Below are positions 37,904 to 48,000 of a stretch of 64,000 nt of DNA, in pieces; position 1 is the first letter of the stretch; every line of letters begins with the position of its first letter. The notes under the pieces were generated by a model. It was given only the letters and a program-made list of their open reading frames with translations. It did not search any database and was not told the origin of the DNA. Location of the stretch: NCBI GenBank assembly GCA_013398955.1, contig VWPU01017639.1:186001-250000 (forward strand). The letters are read 5' to 3'. The position numbers and the translations under genes were made by a program. This stretch comes from Callaeas wilsoni. Its lineage: Eukaryota; Chordata; Aves; Passeriformes; Callaeidae.

Positions 37904-37921
37904 TGGCACCCAATGTGGGGC
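37904..37921 (+). other. Retroviral primer-binding site, tRNA-Lys type, decayed
   Basis: TGGCACCCAATGTGGGGC lies 8 bp after the LTR end. From memory, the tRNA-Lys(1,2) site is TGGCGCCCAACGTGGGGC. The two differences both fall in CpGs (CG to CA and CG to TG), as expected from methyl-CpG decay. Position and sequence together support a lysine-tRNA primer. Confidence 0.85.
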
Positions 37922-38480
37922 TCAAAGGGTTTGAGATAATAACAGATTGACCAGAGCATATTAGAAGGGATTTATATCTGTTAATGGTTGTGGGTCATGA
38001 TATTGATTCATCTGTTCTTGATATTAGTTTATCTGATCTGCACCATGCGCTTTTTTCCCACTGTACATGTTAAAGATTGGTGTTGGCTTTTCAGTTTGCT
38101 GTGCTCTGTAGTGATTAGTGATGTTTTGCCTGGGAGATTTCTTGTTAAAACACTGACCTAAGATTAATCTGGTGTTTGGGCTCTGTACTGAAGCCACTAC
38201 TGTACTCTGGGTACCATCTCATGCAGACAAGTAGGAATTGTCATTCTTTCTCTGAGAAGTTTTTGTTTGTTTGTTTTTTCATGGAGGAATTACAGAATGG
38301 CACCTTTGCTACCTTTCTCTGTGATGTTTTCTCCCTCTTTACAAGACCTCAGTACCTTGAACATCCTTGGGGAGTTAAAATACTTCTGTTGGTATTTCTT
38401 AGGAATAATGCTTTGGTTCTGGTCTGAGGGTAACAAACCATTTAGGAATATGGCCCAGGCTTCGTGAGGGGATGGCAATG
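37922..38480 (+). mobile_element. Endogenous retrovirus leader/5' internal region
   Basis: This continues colinearly from the primer-binding site and matches, as I recall it, the 5' internal region of the same avian ERV group. Signs are tcaaagggtttgagataata, a ttgatattagtttatctgatct segment, a ctctgtactgaagcc block and a final gtaacaaaccatttaggaatatggcc block. No long frame is open through it. The 83-codon frame at 38176-38427 is probably incidental. Confidence 0.75.
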
Positions 38481-38636
38481 GGTGGCACAGCATGTGGGAG
38501 GATATGGGCAGGTGTCTAGAGAATTTCTTACCTGCAGTGGTCTGGAACTTTATTCCTGAACAATTACAGGATCCTGATGAAGTGATAGAATGCTTGGGGA
38601 AAAAAGTGCTCTGGCTATTCCAAGGAGGCACAACTC
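38481..38636 (+). pseudogene. ERV gag-like 5' stub, truncated
   Basis: A plus-strand frame from the ATG at 38492 reads through ENFLPAVVWNFIPEQLQ and PDEVIECL, which I associate with the early internal (probably gag) part of this avian ERV group. The match ends near 38600-38636. After that the frame runs on into CR1 sequence and stops at 38756-38758. Only about 35-45 retroviral codons remain. The rest of gag, pro, pol, any env and the 3' LTR are absent downstream, so the locus cannot make a viral protein. The assignment to gag rather than a pre-gag leader frame is uncertain. Confidence 0.45.
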
Positions 38637-38790
38637 AGAATCATAGAATTCTTAATGATGGAAAAGACTTAAGATCATCAAGTACAACCATTACCCTAGC
38701 ACTGCCCATGTTCACTGCTAACCCATGTCCCCAAGTGTCACATCCACTTCTGTTGTGAGCATTACCAGGGATGGTGAAACTTTTTGCACT
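38637..38790 (-). mobile_element. CR1 LINE, 3'-end fragment
   Basis: On the plus strand it reads gaatcatagaattcttaatg, then ggaaaagactt, agatcatcaagtacaacc, a cactgcccatgttcactgc block, the ccccaagtgtcacatcc block and a worn ccagggatggtga. This is the reverse complement of a CR1 3' end, with the 3' terminus at about 38638. It belongs to a different CR1 subtype from the copy at 31.4 kb (aaccattaccc rather than caacccccaaa). It ends abruptly against the inverted LTR fragment. Confidence 0.85.
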
Positions 38791-38799
38791 GTGCTGGGC

Positions 38800-38969
38800 C
38801 CTGGCCAGCACCTACCAAACACTGCTCCATATTATGCAGTCCCTCCCGGGGTCTGCAATAACAAAAACATCTCTGCAGTATCAACACTGTTTCCAGCAAA
38901 AATCCCAAACACAGTCCCATACCGGCTACTGTGAAGAAAATTAACTCTATCACAGCCAAAACCAGCACA
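38800..38969 (-). mobile_element. Inverted LTR fragment (U3 start) of the same ERV group
   Basis: Read on the minus strand from 38969 it starts TGTGCTGGTTTTGGCTG, then atagagttaattttcttcac, agtagccggtatggg, and continues to aacagtgttgat and gagatgttttt. This is the U3 beginning of the same LTR type as 37305-37895 and is closer to the consensus than that copy. Only about 165 bp is kept. Near 38835-38860 there seem to be about 25 extra bases relative to the other copy (in the ttattgc..gagcag segment). No polyadenylation signal or primer site accompanies it. Confidence 0.82.
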
Positions 38970-39028
38970 GCATGATTAAGTTCCTGAATACAGGCAGTCC
39001 GAATGAGAAGGTGTTTTTGTAGTTACAA

Positions 39029-39160
39029 GGCAGAGAGCTGTATTTGGTCAGAAAGAGCTGTGTTCAGTTTGTATCTCTGCCACAGGCATCCCAAGTGATC
39101 CTGGTCAAATCACTGTCTCTGAGTCTTGCTATCTTTTTGTAAGGACTAGGATATCAGACC
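39029..39160 (+). repeat. MIR-type SINE remnant
   Basis: It matches the MIR head-to-core order: cagagagctgtatttggtca, tgttcagtttgtatctctgc, gatcctggtcaaatcactg, then tctctgagtcttgctatc and tttttgtaagga for the ...cagtttcctcatctgtaaaatgg block. It is diverged and without target duplications. Confidence 0.65.
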
Positions 39161-40912
39161 GTTTTTTCCTAGAGATAGTTGTGATCTCTCTGTTGGTTTT
39201 CAGCTGTCAAGGTCTGGAGTGGGCTTTATCCAAGTATATTTTATGATACCTAGGACAGTATTGCTCCTATTTTGTTTGAGCCTACCTTCTAAATCTTGTA
39301 ATAGTGTCATTAGAGGAAAATGTCCTCTATTGGGAGAAACGCTGCCTAAAGCATGAGGCAAATACTGCCTTTGCCAGTGCACCTGGCAGTAACAATAGAC
39401 TGTGAACTACAAAGGATGACATACTGCAATTAATTTGTGAATGAGCTATTCAAGATACTCTCTAAGTGATTGGGGATGGTTTTGATATCTTTGTGTCTTT
39501 TAGTGTCAAAAGGGATCAATTTAGAATTGGGCTTAGAACAGTTAAAGGTGCAATGATGGGGCTATGCTCCTGTTGGCAAAACTTCCTCTAATTTGCAGTC
39601 ATTTGTGTCCTGTCCTTCTCAAGCCATCCACAGGGACTCCTATGCCGAGTGCACTGGGCTTATTAGTCTGTTACATGTTGCCATGCCCTGGGTGACTGTC
39701 CATAAGCAGTCACAGCAGAGGTGGGCACTGTGCCACGCAGACATCGCAGCTCAGTCACAGGCAAGTGCTCTGTCTGCGCCGAGGAATCAAATAAATTACA
39801 ACAACCAAAGTTTTCACTTTGTTCCTAAAAATCACTTCTTGCATAACTAATTGTGTGCGGTGAGGAGCTGCCCCTTCCCCTTGTTTCAGTCTGAGAAATT
39901 GCCACAAGGTAAAATAAAATAGATCACTAACCAGGCATTGCTCTTCTAGAGTGTCATGGGGATGTAATGTGGCTGCAAATGGGGAGGGCAGGTGGTCCAG
40001 ACAGCTGCAAATGGAAAGGTGTCAGCAAGCCAGTCTTCTATTAAGAAGTGATGCAATTATGAAATGGTTTGAGGACCTCTGTATTAACCCATAAAGCAAC
40101 AGACACTCTCAGAGGGAATTGCCTTCTCACTGACTTTTGCCTGCTGAGCTGCATTTTCCACCCTCAGTACAAGCATCTCTTTTGTAATGCATTTCTGTAT
40201 ATTTCTGTCTGTGACAGTGAACCTTGTCATCTGCTATCAGAAAATGAGTAGAAGGACTGAAATGGGATGAAGTGAAAAAGAAAATGTTTGCTGTAATTTC
40301 AAGGCACGATAATGATGAGTAGAGATTGGAACTGGCCATAGTCAAACAAACCAGAGATGAGGACTTTTAAGCCAGTCTGGGAATATCAACATGTGTTGAA
40401 ATGTTTTCTCTCAGGTGTAGGTTTAGGCAGACAAAGCTGGGTAGGTCCATTAGCATTGCCTTGGATGGTCCAGCAGCTGAGCTGCTGCATGGCTCTTCCA
40501 AAACAAGGACTTGTTTTTCCAGGACAGCGTTGTGGCTGCTGTGAGCATCGCCCCTGTGCTTGCCAGTGCAGAGCAGACAAAGCAAATACAGCAGAGCTTG
40601 AATCCTGATTGAGGCAGGAGAGGTCTCATGAATGGGGAAACATTTGGGATTGCTAAAGTTTCATCAGAAAGATTTAATTCCTGGCTCTGGCACAATGCTA
40701 GGGAGAGGCTCTAAGCTGTCCAACCCCCGTGTCTCTGTTTCTCATCCAGCTGAACAAGACAGTGACACTTGTCTTCCCACGGGAAGGCCATTGAGACCTT
40801 TGGCTGAAAGTCATCCTGCAAAGCATGGGTGTGAAACTGCTCTTGTGCTGATATGTGAAGTTGGCTGTTTGGCCCTTAGCCAGATGTGCACATAAGTCCC
40901 TTTGGAGGCAGC
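39161..40912. other. No gene seen
   Basis: Unique DNA. 40440-40900 is moderately GC-richer, with overlapping frames on both strands and two short palindromes (40471-40487 and 40500-40517). No recognised motif. Confidence 0.45.
40471..40517. other. Pair of adjacent short palindromes
   Basis: cagcagctgagctgctg (40471-40487) has 8-bp perfect arms around one base. aaaacaag-ga-cttgtttt (40500-40517) has 8-bp perfect arms around two bases. Both could form small hairpins. Confidence 0.6.
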
Positions 40913-40965
40913 AGGACTTAAACATATGCTGGAGTTTAAGCATGTGCTGAAATGCTTTGTAAGTG
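40913..40965 (+). repeat. Possible tail of an ancient amniote repeat
   Basis: The phrase aggacttaaacatatgctgg followed by agtttaagcatgtgctgaaatgctttg resembles the gacttaagcacatgcttaa / cttaagtgctttgctgaa motif common in old reptile and bird repeats. It is short and diverged. Confidence 0.35.
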
Positions 40966-43204
40966 CAGGTCTTTGTGACTAATGATACTTATGTGGTAGG
41001 ATGATTGTGATCATGATCTTGGATATTTCTGAGAATGCTTTGTCTTTCCCATTACAAAAAAAAAAAAAAGGAAGTTTCTGTGGCTCTACACTTATTACAA
41101 TGGTATTTTAATGAAGGGATTTTTTTGTATTTATAGTAAAGGCACAGCTTGGATGGGCTTAGGCTTTTATAGGTCTTCTTGAAGGGAGAATGAGAAAAGG
41201 GAAGAAGAAATCTAATTCAAATACTATCTGTTTGGGGGCTGAAAAGGAACCATTGCATTGCATAATAAGCAAAACTCACTCACAAAAAATGAACTTACTG
41301 ATATTACTAGAAGCAGGTTAAAAAGTTGATTATAGAAGCTGAGCTTTATAAATAAGAGTGAATTCTAAGCCAAGGTCTCTGAAATGCCAATTACAGTCAC
41401 TTAAGTACATGGGAGCAAACCGGGCTTTAGCTGGGAGAGTTAATGAGCAATTTCATAAGGTGCTATATATCACTTTAAGAAGACATGATAAATTGCCTCT
41501 AATGGTATTGTGTGTATAAATGGGAGCTGGTTTTGCTCTGTGTTCAGTTCTGGTGATTGGGTGGTACACCTGGAAAGACTTGTGTTTTAATGGGCCCTTT
41601 CTAGCACTTTTGCACCTCGTATGTTCTGGATTATGTATGATTGATGGCCTTGAATGTATGGGAAGGAAAGCTATGTAGATCCTAATGCTTTTAAACCATT
41701 TGTTTTCCAGTCTCTCTTAAAGGCCTCTCTGTTTTCTGGGTAATGGTTTGTACTTCTCAAGTAAACAGAGGTATGGTTCTGGGACTTTGGCTTTTAACAC
41801 TATAAATCCAGTGGGTTTTTATAGGAGGGTCATTCAGTTTACAGTGCACTTAAGAAAAGATAGCTTTTTTCATACTAGTCATTAAAGACAAATAAGTAGG
41901 TGGTTTGGTAGATATTTTGATGCATGAAGTAGATTTTTAAAAATGCAAAACCAGAGTTTTCTGGGCATTCATTTAGTTCATATTTCATATGATGAGTAAA
42001 ATCTCTTTCTGCCCTGGGTCACATGAATGTCTTCACAGTCAGAACCTTTCTGACTCCCCTCTTCTCTGGCTGGACCCCATCCATGCTTGCTTTGCCCAAA
42101 GGGGTTGCTGCTGTTGAGCAGCATTAAATCATTCTCCTCTCCCCTTCTAACCTAGGGAGAAACAGACTCAAACTGGAAACCAAACCCAGGCTTTCCATGT
42201 GGGAATGCAGCCTTTGGCTGCAGGCTGGCCTGGCTGGGGGGTTTCTTCTGTGCCCTCCACAGGGATGGGAAGAGGGGACTCTGGGATTAGTTAGCATTGA
42301 TTCCTGGGCAGGATCAGTGTTAAGCTGTTGCTTCTTTTCAAGCATCTGCGTGAGCTTAAAGCGCAGCGAATCTCCTGCATGTTTCTTGTGTGTGCGAAAT
42401 CTGGTTCTTCTGAAAGGAAAGCTCTTAACACTGACTGGAGCAGAGCATGATGCTGAGATGCTGGGGTGGGCATCTCCTGCAGCTCCTTCCACGGGAAGGT
42501 CCTGAGACCTTTTCCCCTTCAAATCCTTAGGCAGATTTTGAGCTGTGTTAGCAGGAGAAGTACAAATTAACTTACACTGCTGTGTAGTTTTATTAATACT
42601 GTGGTGTTGAAAGGCAAGTGCATTAACCCCTACTGCCCCATGCTTTAATATATTTCTAATTACCACTCTTTCCCTGTGCTTTGTCATTAGTACCTGAATT
42701 TTTCAGTTTGTGTGTTTTTCAGGCTGCTGCTGATCCCCAGCATTATCTGTAAAGCGATACCTCCTCTTAGCTGGATTGCTGGTTTCTATTTGTAAAATGA
42801 AACAAGCAGCAAGTAAATCACATAGCATTTCTTACCTGTGCTGTTGCTTGACCTAGGACTGAAAGTGCACAGATGAGAAGTAAAGATCCACAGGGCTTCC
42901 ATCACTGTCTTAAGCATTTAATGCACATGTTGCTCAGGGGCTGGACTGGTATGCTGCAGAATAATAAAGCACAGCTTAACCTGTGTTTCTCAGTTTCACG
43001 TCCTTATGTCTTTCACTGTCAAGTGGAAAGTTCAACTGGGGAAAGAGATTAGATGACTTTACAATGCTTTTGCATTTTAAATGCATGCTTGTTAAAACTA
43101 AATTTCTGACTAATTGCACTAAGGTAATTTGCACCTACCTCCAACAGCTTCTTATACTTAGTTCTCATTCTTTGCAGGTATTTAATAAAAAATTAATAAG
43201 ATGA
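40966..43204. other. No gene seen; contains the window's longest open frame
   Basis: A poly-A tract lies at about 41056-41069. The GC-richer segment 42050-42540 makes a 187-codon minus-strand frame (42124-42687) overlapped by a 102-codon plus-strand frame. The predicted chain has no domain, signal peptide, membrane segment or recognisable motif and is rich in S, P, R and H, so I treat it as chance. Confidence 0.45.
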
Positions 43205-43384
43205 GGCTGCTGTGTGCTAGGTATGGCAGGTCAGGGTCATGGAGGCAGGTGGGTGTCCAGCGAGTGCCACCAGGAGTCACGTGCCTCTGCAGCACTGTGA
43301 CCTGATCCCACGGCACAAACCCACCACGAGAGGCAGCCCCGTTCCCAACATCAACAATGTCACCAGGCGAGAGAGAAATGACAG
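43205..43384. other. GC-richer unique patch
   Basis: About 180 bp with raised GC and several CpGs (near 43261, 43279, 43311, 43327, 43340 and 43369), lying directly next to a MIR remnant. It could be part of the same old insertion or an unrelated regulatory patch. Not recognised. Confidence 0.3.
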
Positions 43385-43500
43385 ACCCCATGTTATGAAG
43401 AACATAATTAAATGACTTTCTCAGACGTGTGCCAGAGCAAGGAGTGAAACCCAGTTCTCCAAATCCAGAGGCAGCACTGCGAGCACAAGACCAGCTTTTC
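43385..43500 (-). repeat. MIR-type SINE remnant, minus strand
   Basis: On the plus strand it reads ccccatgttatgaagaac, then ttaaatgactttctcagac, agcaaggagtgaaacccag and ttctccaaatccagaggcag. This follows the reverse-complement MIR order (ccccattttacagatg, ttaagtgacttgcccaagg, gggatttgaacccag, ctccaagtccag). The tRNA-like head is at the high-coordinate end and is poorly preserved. Confidence 0.65.
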
Positions 43501-45039
43501 TGGTGGCAGAGGGCAGCTGGATTTTGTGCCAGCTTGTGAAATTATTTGTTGAAAACATACTTTAAGCCACCACATCTGTGTAGAATCTGTATTAATTTGA
43601 AACTGAGGTTACTAAACCACTAGAGTCACGTGAATAGAAATTAAGGTGTGCAGAGGATGTACTCTACCAATTTTTTTGCTTTCATGATATTTGTATTTAA
43701 AGTGCTATTCTTCTACCTGCCTGTGTTGGACTGCAAAGTATAGATGCCCAACTTAGCTTTCTACTGTAGTACAAAGCAATTAAATGCTCGGAGAAATGCA
43801 GAAGAGAAAAAGGAAGTTAACTTTTGTAGCTTGATAGCTTACATGTGATAAAAAAAAGTTGTTACTATTGATAAAGCTTTGGAAATAAAAGGCAAATTTG
43901 TTACTTCAAGGTTGAAATAGTCTTGTTGCATAAGACAGTGCAGCTGGGGTTTCTCTAGTATATCTTTTTTTTTCACATTTCTTAGTATGCTGATGCAATG
44001 AAGAAATATTTTTCTGCAAATTAAATTATATCAGTTCTTTGTAATATAGATAGTGATCATTTCAAAAGTAAAAAAAAAAAAGTTGCTACAATGAAAATTT
44101 AATTTAAAAAAAGTCTGCAGAGTACTCTTAACTGAGAAAAAAAAAGTTGCCCAGCCATTTTTGTGTGCAAAAAGGTTTCCTTTCATGAAAAGTAATAAAG
44201 ATTTGAAGAAGCAAATAGTGGAAGTGCATTTGAAATAGCAGTTACTGTCTCTTGGGCTGTTTTGAGGAATTTTGGTTGGTTGGTTTTGTCAGGATTTAAG
44301 ACTGCACTGGAGTACTATTATTTCTTCAGTGAAAATGGTTGCAAAAAGGCACAATAAATTTTGTTCTAAATGTTGTTCTTTAAATATTCATATTGACTTT
44401 GGTAGTTAAAAAGCTGGATGGAAATGCTTTTGAACAGTCTAAACTCTCTCAATATAAATATTGTAAATGATGGATGCTTTAGTCAAATGTTCATACATTC
44501 TGTAGTCATATTCAACAGTGTAGCTGATTGTGTGATACCTGGCACTTAAATCCTACTTGTGGACTTTTTAGTGCAAAAATTCTCTTTTATCCTACCCCAA
44601 GTATTTTGACACCAATACGCTCGTGCTTTTTTTCAAAATAATGCATCTAACCTATCTAGTATTTGGGTAGGACATCTCATTTGCGTCTGGCAATTTATCC
44701 TGAACATCCCTGTGTTCAGGGATATTGTTACTGTTATCCCAGTTAGGGTTTGAGCACAGTTTGGATGCTGCCTGTCCTGGATTTCATAGGCACACATGAG
44801 CATCCTCTGCCTGCCCAAAAACCTTCATGTGGAAAACAGGATAATGGTTGTGTTTTTGGTGTTGAACCTCGACCTCGTGAGTCCAGAAGAGGCTGGCAGT
44901 GTGTGGGGAGGGCTGTGAAACCTCAGGCTGGTGTGGGCTGGCTGTCTGCTCAGAGCCCAGCAGCGTGGGCTGCTGAAGATCAGCTGAAAGCCATCCAGAG
45001 TGACCTCCCCAGGGCCAGGCTGTGCCTCGCCCCCGGAGA
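43501..45039. other. No gene seen
   Basis: AT-rich with A-tracts near 44070-44082 and 44140-44150. A GC-richer patch runs from 44850 to 45040, with opposing frames of 99 and 84 codons and no motif. Confidence 0.45.
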
Positions 45040-45090
45040 CAGCAACTGAACCCAGCTCTCTTAAGTGTCTCAGCTGCACTAAGTAAATCA
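45040..45090 (-). repeat. Possible MIR-type fragment, minus strand
   Basis: The phrase aactgaacccagctctctt, then aagtgtctcagctgcactaa, resembles the head-side reverse complement of the amniote MIR (gaacccaggtctcccaagtcccag..gtgcactaac). It is only about 50 bp. Confidence 0.35.
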
Positions 45091-48000
45091 GTTATTTTTT
45101 TTTTCCATAATACGTTTAAACACGTACTCTATACCACAGTTAAGCACAGTGAGAAATGTTACTTCTTTAGAAAAAAAAAAAAAGCCTAGGAGCTAGTTTA
45201 GGAAGGGGAAAGAAGCAAGACAGACAACTTGCAGTCCAACCCTCATATGAGAGTTGCCCCAGGCAATTTTGTTATGTCCAGAGAAGCATATGATATTCAT
45301 TGCATGGGCCCATCATTAATGCTGACTCTCTGGGAACCTGTCTTATGTTGTTTCCACTTGGGACAGGTTAGCTAGAAAATTGATCTGATTTTACTAGAGA
45401 GTCAGTTTCTTTGCTGTCTGGCAGTGGTCTCTGAAAAGGTGTTTTGGCTTTTTAACACTTGGTGATTGCTCTAATAGAATCTCAGAAGTCCAATGCCCAG
45501 ACTGAGTCTCACACACAAAACTACTTTTTTTCTGACACTATGGACAGCTTAAAATAGAGCGCAAAGTATCAGTCCCCATTTATGCTGCAGGTGGAATCAC
45601 TGTTTTTATTCACATCCTTTTAATTAAACATAAAATACATTTACATTTACAGAGAGTTAATTAGACACCTTTTTTAAATATGCATTTAACTGTAAACCAA
45701 TGGTGAAATTTAGTATATGGTTCATGATTTCTCACAGCTGGCCATTTTGCTGAGCCTTTGATGCAATCACCATTTTCACTGGTAGTAAAAACTCTCTTAT
45801 TCTCAGTGCTTTCTCTGCCTGGATGGGATCTATCTTGCATCCAGACTGAACAAGCTTTGAACAAAAAAAATGAAAAGAAGAAATCCCACCACTCTTCTAG
45901 TTTGGGGGAGTAAGGCCTGTGTATAATAAAGAAGCAACTTTATTTTGCTTAAAGGTTTTTTTGAAAATTCCCACTTAGCTGCCTATTGATCAAAGGATAG
46001 TGGTTTAGTCAGTCTGATGGCTTAGAGGGATAAGATCTGTGAGAAAGAATCTTGCCTCTGACTGACTTTATTGTGTAGGCAGGAGGGGATTCCTTCTAGT
46101 GGTTTTTAAAAAAGCCAAAACCCATAAAATTTGTCATTTGGAGAAGCGATAGTGAGAAACACATTTTAGGGCAGAACAGGTAGAGGTGAAGATTGTAAAA
46201 ACATTCTCGGAACATGTTTCTTTAAAATTATCTGCCAACAAACCTCTGTAACAGCAACCTGATATTCCCCCAGCCCAGCAGCTGGGGCCAGGTGTTCGTC
46301 AGTGATGTGAGCAGAGGCCACTGTCCACCGGGGTGACATCAGGATGGAGCCCAGGGTGAGATGGGTGTTGGGATGTGGGGTGGGTTCATGGGACAGCTCT
46401 GCTCCAGGAGGAGAACTTGCAGCCTGTAGCTGTTGGTTCTGGGGGTTTAGCAGGATAGGGGGAAACGCCCGGGGTGCTGAGTGAAAGGAGTGGACAGGAT
46501 GCTCTGCGCCTGGTACAGATGTGATGTGCTGAGCAGGAGCCTTATCGTGTTCTTCCAGTCACCCATGGCACCTTCAGGGGATTAATGAACAAAAAACAAG
46601 GCGGGGGAAGAGTAATGATGGTGTTCCTTAACACAGGTGCCTTTGCCCACTGACAGCTCTTTTGAGTTGACTTAGTTTGAGAATTCAGGGCTCAGATCCC
46701 TATTGCAAAGCACTGTGCCGAGCTATGGCTTATGGTCTACCTTAAATAATGACAAATGGGTGTGGTTTTATTTTGATTAACTAATTAAATAAATTTAAGC
46801 ATTATTCAAACAGATTGCACATTTCTAGCTTCAAATTTTGCACCAGTTGAGTTTGGAGCTTATTTTTGGTAACTAAAGGAAGCATCTTGATTTTCAGAAA
46901 CTTCCTTGGGGAATGGTCTTAGAACTGTCTTTTCTGCCCTGGGTCCCTCTCTGGTTGCACAGAAATCTGTCAAAGATCATGCAGATGTGTGAGGTTTCAT
47001 TCCTTTTCAAAAATTCTTACATTTTTTCTCTTAATTTGAGATTGGCTCTAGAGGAAACTGAAATCAATTTTTGGTACATGGAACATGGCAAAGATTTTGT
47101 ATCATATAAAGTGCTAAATCAGATGCTACGCTCCTTTCTCCAAGACTTTAGTTTCTACACAGCATATCTGAACAAATTAATTTGTAAAGGTGATGGGCCA
47201 GCACTTTGAGCCGCTGTGTGTTCCTGAGTCCTGCCCCCCTTGTACTGGGGAGGTGGCACCTGAGCAGAGCTCAGGATGACTTGGAGAGAGACAGTGCTCT
47301 GCCTAAGCAAGCCAGGCTCAGGAGAAGCTCTGGCTGCAGCTCCCCAAGGGACTCTGCTGAAGTTATTCTGAAGTCTAAAATTATGCTCGAACCTGCTTTA
47401 TAATAATCATGTCCTGAAATACTTTGAATTAACACTGTTTTAAAGAGTTGACCATAATCATTTGTATTTATCACGGAAGTTTTTCCATCTTGCAAATTAT
47501 TCTAAACGTTTCCCAGGTTACAGGACACATTGGTGATGTTATTTTCTTGTTTTGTTTTGATTGCTGTCTCAAAGCATAGAACGTGCGCATTACCTCCCAT
47601 AATTCAAGATCTATCATAAGCAAATGTTTACCCAAATTTCCGTCTTTGGTTGGTTGGCATTTTGGTTCGTTCTGTTTTTAAGAATAAGGAAAGCTATACT
47701 GTATGTGGGCATTATGATCACTGTCTGTTTGTCCTTTCTGTCTACCCACCTCCCTTCAGCCCTTTGAATATTCTTATTCTATTTTATGGAAGAGTCCAGC
47801 TCTTTACTTGCCCTTGAGGGTGTAGCATACATTCACAACAAAGACATCTGAATGACCCTGTGGAGATCCTTTCTGTGACTTCTCTTTTGCAATCTCATCT
47901 GCACTCTCACAGAATATGGCCAGAAATGGAAAACTGCAGCAGTGTGGTGGTGACCTGCAGCTTCTGTGTGGTACAGAGCCAGCTACAGTGGGCTATAAAA

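Noticed and set aside
42124..42687. Longest open frame in the window, 187 codons, minus strand
   Set aside because: No domain, signal or membrane segment. It lies in a GC-richer patch, is overlapped by a 102-codon opposite frame, and its length is within chance for 64 kb.
45225..45260. cagtccaaccctcatatgag as a CR1 3' end
   Set aside because: Lacks the gaagggac and (ATTCTRTG)-type tail that identify CR1. The shared word is short.
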